The translations under genes were made by a program, and so were the position numbers. The notes under the pieces are model-generated. The model made no database searches. It worked only from the letters and a program-made list of their open reading frames with translations, and was not told where the DNA came from. A stretch of DNA of 13,315 nucleotides from assembly GCA_023409755.1 (NCBI GenBank), contig JAEYRA010000141.1:1-13315 (forward strand). Direction: 5' to 3'. The stretch is from Bacillota bacterium. Lineage in GTDB: Bacteria > Bacillota > Clostridia > Christensenellales > UMGS416. This document shows, one piece after another, positions 1 through 4,652 of the stretch (the stretch's first letter is position 1; the number at the start of each line of letters is the position of its first letter).

Positions 1-185
1 AGCGCCTCATTAAGCAGGAATGGCGCACCGCTGCCAACATGAGCAGCGATGCCGCCGGCAATGCCGCGTTCCGTGGGTTCTACGGCAGGTACCAAGCGAA
101 GGTCTCCTGCGGCGGGCAGGTTGCCACAGTGGAGCTCGACTGCGCCAAAGGCAGCGACGAGGTGAAGGAAATCCGGCTGGGCTGA
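1..185 (+). CDS. C-terminal fragment of a probable GH10-type glycoside hydrolase (5' end outside window)
   Basis: An open frame enters from the left edge (first full codon at 3) and ends at TGA 183-185, giving 60 visible residues. The tail contains EWRT near the start, then GNAAFRGFYGRYQAKV, then a short beta-rich end with VATVEL. An EW-T segment followed by a G-x-x-x-FRGF-G-Y-x-x-x-V segment is the pattern I associate with the extreme C-terminus of family-10 endo-1,4-beta-xylanases and related enzymes, which cleave plant polysaccharides. The catalytic barrel and any signal peptide lie outside the window, so activity and location cannot be read. The gene converges with the transporter operon to the right. 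Family assignment from this short tail is tentative; it could be another carbohydrate-active enzyme with the same terminal beta-module. Confidence 0.55.
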   Translation, partial: RLIKQEWRTAANMSSDAAGNAAFRGFYGRYQAKVSCGGQVATVELDCAKGSDEVKEIRLG

Positions 186-240
186 CCAGCAGCGCGGCGG
201 CTGCCCGCGTTAGGCGCAATAGCATCGGTTTGATATCAAC

Positions 241-279
241 AGACCCCGGATTTCTCCGGGGTCTCAGACTGTCAATAAA
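241..279 (+). repeat. Left terminal inverted repeat
   Basis: A perfect 10-bp stem (241-250 with 255-264, loop TTTC) is followed by CAGACTGTCAATAAA (265-279). It is the inverted partner of 522-560, with three mismatches, all in the inner 15 bases. Confidence 0.8.
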
Positions 280-294
280 CCCATTAGGACGAGT

Positions 295-535
295 AGCGGG
301 GAACGAACCTCCCGTCGATTCATTCGGCGGGAGGATAGGAAACGCTGGTACGAGTAGAATAGGAAATCCGCCCGCAGGCGTAACGTACCCCTAGAAACCC
401 GCATGAGTACTGCACTTTGCGGTCGGTCGGCGACATGCGCGGCGACCGACCTGGCCGAAGCGGGTACAAGCACTTTGAATCGCGGCTGTCGCAACAGCGG
501 CAGACGCGAAAGGCTGTCGACTTTATCGACAGCCT
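295..535 (+). ncRNA. Candidate structured RNA inside the element
   Basis: Consecutive hairpins occupy the element interior. CCTCCCG (308-314) pairs with CGGGAGG (328-334). GGTACG (347-352) can pair with CGTACC (384-389). GGTCGGTCG (421-429) pairs with CGACCGACC (443-451). GCTGT (485-489) pairs with ACAGC (494-498). AGGCTGTCGA (511-520) pairs with TCGACAGCCT (526-535). The octamer GCACTTTG occurs twice, at 412-419 and 470-477, flanking the third hairpin. This density of compensable stems suggests an RNA fold rather than a protein. One possibility is a solitary guide-type RNA left by an IS200/IS605-like element; another is plain transposon DNA structure. The strand is assumed from the GAAA loop of the right-hand hairpin and could be wrong. 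I do not recognise a named RNA family. Confidence 0.35.
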
Positions 536-560
536 CAGACCCCGGAGAAATCCGGGGTCT
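522..560 (-). repeat. Right terminal inverted repeat
   Basis: A perfect 10-bp stem (537-546 with 551-560, loop GAAA) mirrors the left end. Just inside, a second perfect 10-bp hairpin overlaps it: AGGCTGTCGA (511-520) pairs with TCGACAGCCT (526-535) around CTTTA. That inner hairpin has no counterpart at the left end, so the two ends are not fully equivalent. Confidence 0.8.
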
Positions 561-609
561 CACGCTGTGGGGAGGGAGCGGGCTGTCCGCTCCGGCAGCC
601 CTACTGCAT

Positions 610-1857
610 TCAAATCGCAGGCAGTTTGTACTTCTTCACACAAAGGACGGTGAGGAGGGTGCCGCACGCGGCAATGACGCACCAGGCGATGATGGTTATT
701 CCCCAGCCATAGAAGTCGCTCAGCGCCGCGATGCCAAAGGAGGAAATGGCACTCCCCGCGTAGGTGCAGGCATTGATGATGCCGGAGATGGTGGAGACAC
801 GCCCGGTGTTCTTGTAGCGCGCCGGGTAGACGCTCACCAGCATCAGGTTGATGCCGTGCATGCAGGCGGTGATGACCACCATCAGCAGAACGGAGACCAC
901 CACCTGGGTGGAGAAGACGAAGATCAGCCCAAAGGAACACAGGAGCGCGGCTATCCAGATGAGTGCGGAGGCCTTGAGCTCGCCCTTCATCCGCTTGTGG
1001 ATGTAGGAAGCGGCGTAGACGCTTGCGATGGAGAACACCGGCAGAATCGCTGTGCTCAGGATCGAGATGGACGTGCCGAAGTGATACACGTCGTTGAGGT
1101 AGGAGGGCATCCACGTCGTGATGCCGTCACGCAGGATCCCCTGCAGCATCACCACCACCATGATGGCAACCAACCCGAAACTGAGGAACCTTGTGCCGCC
1201 CTTCGCAGCGGGGACAAGGGACTCCGTGCCGCGTCCCCCGGCGAGGGGGTGGCTTGCCGACGTCAGCTTTGGAATGGAAAGCACCCACAAAACGCTCACG
1301 GCGAACCCGCAGGCTGCCGAGAACATAAAGATCGCTCTCCACCCGGAGAGTTGGATGAACAGCGGGATGACCAGATAGAGAAAGATGGTAGCGGCAGAGG
1401 CGGAAGCGGATACCGCGACACACGTTTTCTCAAACGCATCGGGCTCCAGATTCTCCGACATGATGCGCGTGAGCGGGGGCCACAGCATCGATTGTGCCAG
1501 CCCGTTGATGCACCAGACTACGGTCATCGCATACACATTGCTCAGGGCGCCCATGACGATGTTGCAAACGGACGTCACAAACAGGCCCAGAAAGATCATG
1601 GTTTTGGGCTTGATGTGGTCGCCCACGATGCCGCTGCCGATTTGGCCCACGCCATAGGCAATGAAGCTTCCGGTCACGGCCATGCTCGCTAAGGATTTTG
1701 AAATCTTCAGCGACACAATGATCTCAGCGATGGAAGCGCCATAATTGATGCGCGTTACATAGCTTGTGAAATAGACAAGACAGCACATGCTGCAAAACAG
1801 CAGGGTCTTGCGGCTCTTAGCCGTTTTCCATGTTAAAATAGGGGTTTGCCCTCCCAT
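610..1857 (-). CDS. MFS transporter, organophosphate:phosphate antiporter (OPA)-like
   Basis: This 415-residue membrane protein has the length and about 12 hydrophobic segments of a major facilitator transporter. OPA-type features are visible: YVTRINYGAS near residues 33-42 at the end of helix 1, GQIGSGIVGDHIKPK (71-85) as the helix 2-3 signature loop, WPPLTRIMSE (126-135), and a second-half segment GILRDGITTWMPSYL (240-254). Known members (GlpT, UhpT, PgtP relatives) import glycerol-3-phosphate, hexose phosphates or similar compounds in exchange for phosphate. It is the last gene of the DeoR-hydrolase-transporter operon, so its substrate probably feeds the hydrolase. The ATG at 1857 overlaps the end of the hydrolase gene by 25 bases and has only a weak ribosome site upstream. 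A good GGGAGG lies just inside the reading frame, so the true start may be further in (see findings). No frameshift is seen. The substrate cannot be read from the sequence. Confidence 0.85.
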   Translation of the reverse strand: MGGQTPILTWKTAKSRKTLLFCSMCCLVYFTSYVTRINYGASIAEIIVSLKISKSLASMAVTGSFIAYGVGQIGSGIVGDHIKPKTMIFLGLFVTSVCNIVMGALSNVYAMTVVWCINGLAQSMLWPPLTRIMSENLEPDAFEKTCVAVSASASAATIFLYLVIPLFIQLSGWRAIFMFSAACGFAVSVLWVLSIPKLTSASHPLAGGRGTESLVPAAKGGTRFLSFGLVAIMVVVMLQGILRDGITTWMPSYLNDVYHFGTSISILSTAILPVFSIASVYAASYIHKRMKGELKASALIWIAALLCSFGLIFVFSTQVVVSVLLMVVITACMHGINLMLVSVYPARYKNTGRVSTISGIINACTYAGSAISSFGIAALSDFYGWGITIIAWCVIAACGTLLTVLCVKKYKLPAI

Positions 1858-2609
1858 TCCACGGCAGCTTCCGCACCGAGGAGCTTTGTCACGGTTGGTG
1901 CAATGTCCAGGATCGTGGCGTCCTCAATCCGCGCGCCGGGGGCAAATGCCTTGCCCTTCAGGAAAAGAGGGATCGTCATGTCTTCCGGGATATCAAAGCC
2001 ATGGGAGCGGTCGTGCCCGCCGTGGTCGGCCGTCACGATGATGGTAACTTCCTCGGGGATGGACGTGACCAGCTTCTCAATGCAGTCCCACGATTCGCTG
2101 ATGGAGGCGATGTAGGGCTCGCTCATCCAGCCGTGGCTGTGCCCCACCTCGTCGGTGTTGCCCAGATAGACGAAGGTAAAATCCGGGTGGAAGTCGTTGA
2201 TGTAGCGAATGGCCTCGCCGGTAACCTTTTGGTTGGCCTCCTGGAAGCCGTATACATGGCCGGAGATAAAGCTGCCGTAAGCGATCGAGTCCGGCCTTGC
2301 CAAATCCCTGAGTTCCTCCCAATTGTAGAACATGCCGCAGGCCTTTTTGCTGAGCCGCAGCTGCTCAAACAGGCCGTTGATGGGGCGAACCTGCGGGGTA
2401 TAGATGTTGGTCAGGATGCCATGCCTGCTTGGCTCCACACTGTGAAACAGCGACATGTGGCAGGGGAGCGTCACGCTTGGCATGACGGTCTGCGCCTTTT
2501 CGGCGTAACTTCCCTCGTCCTTCATTTTGGCGACGAATGGATGGCCGCACTTCTCCAAGCCGTCGGGACGCATTCCGTCCACCAGTATCAGTACCACTTT
2601 CTCGCTCAT
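1833..2609 (-). CDS. Alkaline phosphatase superfamily hydrolase (nucleotide pyrophosphatase/phosphodiesterase type)
   Basis: The 258-residue product has the two-metal core of the alkaline phosphatase superfamily. D11 sits in LILVDGMRPDG. T47, in MPSVTLPCH, is placed as the nucleophile, as in nucleotide pyrophosphatases/phosphodiesterases. D153 and H157 lie in NTDEVGHSHG, D195 and H196 in TADHGGHDRSHG, and H203 is a plausible last metal ligand. All expected ligands are present, so it should be active on a phosphomonoester, phosphodiester or phosphonate. There is no signal peptide or membrane segment, so it acts in the cytoplasm, unlike secreted phosphatases. It is shorter than most NPP enzymes (about 400 residues), lacking large insertions. 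The start is well supported: AGGAG lies six bases before the ATG, and the upstream regulator's TAG overlaps that ribosome site. It is probably co-translated with its neighbours. Its position beside an organophosphate transporter suggests it hydrolyses the imported compound. Confidence 0.88.
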   Translation of the reverse strand: MSEKVVLILVDGMRPDGLEKCGHPFVAKMKDEGSYAEKAQTVMPSVTLPCHMSLFHSVEPSRHGILTNIYTPQVRPINGLFEQLRLSKKACGMFYNWEELRDLARPDSIAYGSFISGHVYGFQEANQKVTGEAIRYINDFHPDFTFVYLGNTDEVGHSHGWMSEPYIASISESWDCIEKLVTSIPEEVTIIVTADHGGHDRSHGFDIPEDMTIPLFLKGKAFAPGARIEDATILDIAPTVTKLLGAEAAVEWEGKPLF

Positions 2610-2618
2610 TGTTTGCTC

Positions 2619-3377
2619 CTATCTTATGATATTGATGTGATTTTTCAGGTACAGGTTGTAGATTTCGTCGGATAGCTTGTCATCGGTCACCAATCGGTGG
2701 GGAAACAGGCTGCAAAGCCGAATGGAGGCGGTCGTTTCAAACTTGGAACTGTCCGCCAGGATAAACACCTCGTCCGCGTTTTGCATGAGAGCCTTTTCCA
2801 CATTGACAAGTTCGTGCACAAACACGCCCACCCCCTGCTGCAGGGAGATGGCGGAGGGGAAGATAAAGGACTTCTGAAAGTGGAGACGGGCGATCGATTC
2901 CTCCGCGAGATGGCCGTAAAACGCCTGCTCGCTTTTGAGATACTGGCCGCCGATTTGAATGACAGTAAACCCGTCGTTCTCGGCGAGCACATGCAGAATT
3001 TCGGGGGAGTTTGTCACAACGGTGAGGTTGCGAAAGGCCTGCGTTATGATGCAAGCCAGCTCCATCGCGGTGCTGCCGCTGTCAAGAGCGATGACATCAT
3101 GCTCCTGAATGAACGTGCATGCCGTTTGACAGAGGCGTTGTTTCTCTGCCCTGTGCTCGGATGTCCGGTTGCCAAGGGTGGAAAACGGCTGCGTCCTCTT
3201 GTTGGAGACCGCTCCTCCGTGCACTCGTGACAATACGTTTTGCTGCTCCAGATACTCCAAATCGCGGCGAATGGTTTCGATGGAAACCCCGAAGAGCTTC
3301 ATCAATTCGGACACCGTCACAGAGGACTTCTGTGCGATGAGATCCATGATGATCTTGTAACGCTCATTTGCAAACAA
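2619..3377 (-). CDS. DeoR/GlpR-family transcriptional regulator
   Basis: This 252-residue protein has the standard two-part DeoR design. An N-terminal winged helix-turn-helix (about residues 5-56) contains SELMKLFGVSIETIRRDLEY and ends in RVHGGA. A C-terminal sensor domain carries the phosphate-binding motif DSGSTAMEL (99-107), TNSPEIL (122-128), GG at 143-144 and LADSSKF (207-213). Such proteins usually repress a local operon until a phosphorylated sugar or related metabolite binds. I place the start at TTG 3377, giving MFANERYKII, because AGGTGA ends six bases upstream. The TTG at 3383 would abut that ribosome site. It is the first gene of the operon, nine bases before the hydrolase. Direct repeats between the promoter and its start suggest autoregulation. 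The ligand is unknown; a sugar phosphate or the transporter's substrate is the natural guess. Confidence 0.92.
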   Translation of the reverse strand: MFANERYKIIMDLIAQKSSVTVSELMKLFGVSIETIRRDLEYLEQQNVLSRVHGGAVSNKRTQPFSTLGNRTSEHRAEKQRLCQTACTFIQEHDVIALDSGSTAMELACIITQAFRNLTVVTNSPEILHVLAENDGFTVIQIGGQYLKSEQAFYGHLAEESIARLHFQKSFIFPSAISLQQGVGVFVHELVNVEKALMQNADEVFILADSSKFETTASIRLCSLFPHRLVTDDKLSDEIYNLYLKNHINIIR

Positions 3378-3405
3378 ACGCAATCACCTACACACAAATG
3401 CAACC
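3371..3405 (-). promoter_or_regulatory. Candidate operator: two 15-bp direct repeats
   Basis: On the minus strand GGTTGCATTTGTGTG (3405-3391) and GATTGCGTTTGTTTG (3385-3371) match at 12 of 15 positions and are offset by 20 bases, about two helical turns. They run from the probable transcription start into the start codon. DeoR-family proteins commonly bind direct repeats, so this is a plausible autorepression site. The second copy overlaps the first codons, so part of its sequence is also coding. Confidence 0.5.
3384..3389 (-). promoter_or_regulatory. Ribosome binding site deciding the regulator start
   Basis: AGGTGA on the minus strand lies six bases before TTG 3377 and touches the alternative TTG at 3383. 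Its spacing therefore favours the downstream start. Confidence 0.7.
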
Positions 3406-3407
3406 GC

Positions 3408-3436
3408 ATTATATGTGCGCTGGCGGGGAATGTCAA
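3408..3436 (-). promoter_or_regulatory. Consensus vegetative promoter of the DeoR-hydrolase-OPA operon
   Basis: Read on the minus strand, TTGACA (3436-3431) and TATAAT (3413-3408) are separated by exactly 17 bases. Both hexamers match the housekeeping sigma consensus perfectly. Transcription should start near 3401, leaving a leader of about 25 bases before the TTG start. A promoter this strong normally needs repression, which fits a regulator-first operon. Confidence 0.9.
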
Positions 3437-3494
3437 TAGGTTAGGACGCCTTTTGCAATTGCCGTTACCTGTCTTGCCGCCGCTGCATGAAAAT

Positions 3495-3529
3495 ACGACG
3501 AAAGGGCTTTTGCGAAAGCCCTTCGTCGT
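3495..3529 (-). terminator. Rho-independent terminator of the DUF2935 gene
   Basis: ACGACGAA (3495-3502) pairs with TTCGTCGT (3522-3529), and GGGCTTT (3504-3510) pairs with AAAGCCC (3515-3521). There is a one-base bulge and a 4-base loop. On the minus strand a short ATTTTC tail follows. It lies 29 bases past the DUF2935 stop and before the DeoR operon promoter, so it insulates the two same-strand units. Confidence 0.8.
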
Positions 3530-3557
3530 GCAAAGCCGAGTTCCTTCCGCGTTCGTG

Positions 3558-4484
3558 TCAGCCGTTTCGTTCAAACAGTCTCAACAGCCGCAAATAGTGA
3601 TTGGCTTCGCGCAGCACATGGTCCCCCAGCAGCGGTATGATGATGGATTTGATTTGGCACGAAAGGATGCCCTGTGTGCCCTGTGCCTTGAAGTTCCGCA
3701 GCTCCTGGGTTGCCTTCAGGCTCTCGTCGGTCACTTCTTCCAGGGGGGCGGTTCTGTCCATCGCTGCCTTAGCTTCCGCGGTCAGCTCGTCAAATTCGTT
3801 GCCGAAATCGTTGGCCATGCGGATCAGGTTGTTTTCCGTTGGGTCAAGCAATCCGCGAATGAATTTCGCGTGCTCCGCCATTTGCCTGTTCCAGAAAAAC
3901 TCCTGTTCGTAAGCTTCTCTCTGCAGGTTCACTTCCACCCTGTTTTGGAGCTTGCCAAGTGTTTGCAGATACAATTGGGCCTCCCGGATGATGTGGACGA
4001 CCAGAAGGGGATAGTTGAACGTAAACATGCTGCAGCTTGACACATTGGTGAGAACATTGGTCTTGAACTCAATGATCCCCGAAACCAGGTCCATCGCCCT
4101 TTGATTGAGCTGGAATACCCTCTGTTCCAGCACGGGGTTTGCTGCTGCCAACCCTCCGCCCGCCAATCCTGCCTCCGCTTGGGTGATTTGCGTCGGGATC
4201 TGAACACCGGTCAAGTAGGTTGTCGCCGCTTCTGTGTTCAGGGTGAAGGGGGTGATGACTTCGCCGGATTGCAGCACCGCAGGGCTGACAACACCGTTGG
4301 AAAGGGAAACCGCCTCCGCCAGAAGTCCGTCAAATTCCCTTCGGAAAGCATCGGCTTGCTGCGTATAGGCAGCGTCCCTGGGTGTGAATCCCGCCTCCAG
4401 GAAGAAGGCATGCTCTTTCATGATCCTTGCGAAAAACAAATGCAACCCCAGGGATTGCTGTACAAACTCAATGCCAGAAAGCAT
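3558..4484 (-). CDS. DUF2935 domain-containing putative metal-binding protein
   Basis: The 308-residue, mostly helical protein is a tandem repeat of a four-helix metal-binding unit. Copy one has KEHAFF (E24, H25), REFD (E50) and VHIIREAQLYL (H164, E168). Copy two has AEHAKFIRGL (E204, H205), NEFDEL (E230) and DHVLREANHYL (H289, E293). The repeated EH, E and H-x-x-x-E pattern suggests two carboxylate/histidine metal centres, as in the DUF2935 family of Bacillus and Clostridia; the biochemical role is unknown. Copy one has a longer middle (about residues 62-120, with a Gly/Ala-rich stretch). The ATG at 4484 is chosen over an earlier one at 4535 because AGAGAGG lies six bases upstream of it. The gene has its own terminator. 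A weak promoter candidate (TTGAGA at 4535-4530, then a poor -10) lies upstream. It is divergent from the helicase gene. Confidence 0.85.
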   Translation of the reverse strand: MLSGIEFVQQSLGLHLFFARIMKEHAFFLEAGFTPRDAAYTQQADAFRREFDGLLAEAVSLSNGVVSPAVLQSGEVITPFTLNTEAATTYLTGVQIPTQITQAEAGLAGGGLAAANPVLEQRVFQLNQRAMDLVSGIIEFKTNVLTNVSSCSMFTFNYPLLVVHIIREAQLYLQTLGKLQNRVEVNLQREAYEQEFFWNRQMAEHAKFIRGLLDPTENNLIRMANDFGNEFDELTAEAKAAMDRTAPLEEVTDESLKATQELRNFKAQGTQGILSCQIKSIIIPLLGDHVLREANHYLRLLRLFERNG

Positions 4485-4490
4485 GGGACA

Positions 4491-4497
4491 CCTCTCT
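4491..4497 (-). promoter_or_regulatory. Ribosome binding site deciding the DUF2935 start
   Basis: AGAGAGG on the minus strand lies six bases before ATG 4484. The earlier in-frame ATG at 4535 has no comparable site, so the 17-residue N-terminal extension is probably not translated. Confidence 0.75.
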
Positions 4498-4591
4498 GAA
4501 TCGCTCTTACTACTTGGTATGGCAGGGGATCTCAAAATGCTACGAGCTGATGCAGTTTAATTGGAAGTTGTGTTGCAATGGAGAATACATG

Positions 4592-4619
4592 TTGAATCGC
4601 ATAATTCATATCGTATAAT
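4592..4619 (+). promoter_or_regulatory. Probable promoter of the helicase gene
   Basis: TTGAAT (4592-4597) and TATAAT (4614-4619) are 16 bases apart in an AT-rich patch that contrasts with the GC-rich genes on both sides. Transcription would start near 4626, about 27 bases before ATG 4653. A short inverted pair, TGAAT (4593-4597) and ATTCA (4604-4608), overlaps the -35 box and spacer and could be an operator, but its arms are only five bases. Confidence 0.65.
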
Positions 4620-4652
4620 GGTCTTATTCTTCAAGTTTAGTGAGTGTGTAGC

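Larger units (their letters stand above)
241..560. mobile_element. 320-bp element with 39-bp hairpin-bearing terminal inverted repeats (MITE- or PATE-like)
   Basis: The left end (241-279) and the reverse complement of the right end (522-560) match at 36 of 39 positions. The outermost 24 bases are identical. Those 24 bases are themselves a perfect hairpin: AGACCCCGGA at 241-250 pairs with TCCGGGGTCT at 255-264, and the same arms recur at 537-546 and 551-560, each around a 4-base loop. The interior carries no recognisable transposase. Small size, long terminal inverted repeats and no coding capacity are what is expected of a non-autonomous transposable element. A TTGAT pentamer at 230-234 lies 6 bases outside the left hairpin; TTGAT is the known target of some IS200/IS605 elements, but this may be chance. 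I found no clear target-site duplication. It sits between two convergent genes, a site where insertion would do little harm. Confidence 0.55.
186..609. other. Gene-free convergent intergenic region
   Basis: These 424 bases separate the stop of the left-edge gene from the stop of the transporter. I see no convincing coding region: the open frames that cross it have no Shine-Dalgarno site and no recognisable protein. It contains the hairpin-ended element at 241-560. Between that element and the transporter stop lies a further short hairpin, GGAGCGG (575-581) pairing with CCGCTCC (587-593) around a 5-base loop. This hairpin may help end the operon transcript, although no T-run follows it on the minus strand. 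Confidence 0.7.

Noticed and set aside
241..560. CRISPR array
   Set aside because: The two matching segments are inverted rather than direct, there are only two, and the interior has no regular repeat-spacer spacing.
403..1692. 429-residue plus-strand open frame
   Set aside because: It lies antisense to the transporter, is rich in His, Gly, Arg and Asp, has no ribosome site and no recognisable domain. It is a by-product of GC-rich codon use on the other strand.
3495..3529. Strong hairpin considered as a mobile-element end or recombination site
   Set aside because: It occurs once, sits just past the DUF2935 stop, and is followed by a short T-rich tail on the right strand. A terminator explains it.
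4507..4535. Promoter for the DUF2935 gene (TTGAGA, 17 bases, TAGTAA)
   Set aside because: The -35 is good, but the -10 matches only 3 of 6 consensus bases, so I did not list it as a separate feature.
4536..4652. Small gene or leader peptide in the divergent region
   Set aside because: Short frames exist but have no ribosome site. The AT-rich patch is better explained as promoter sequence.
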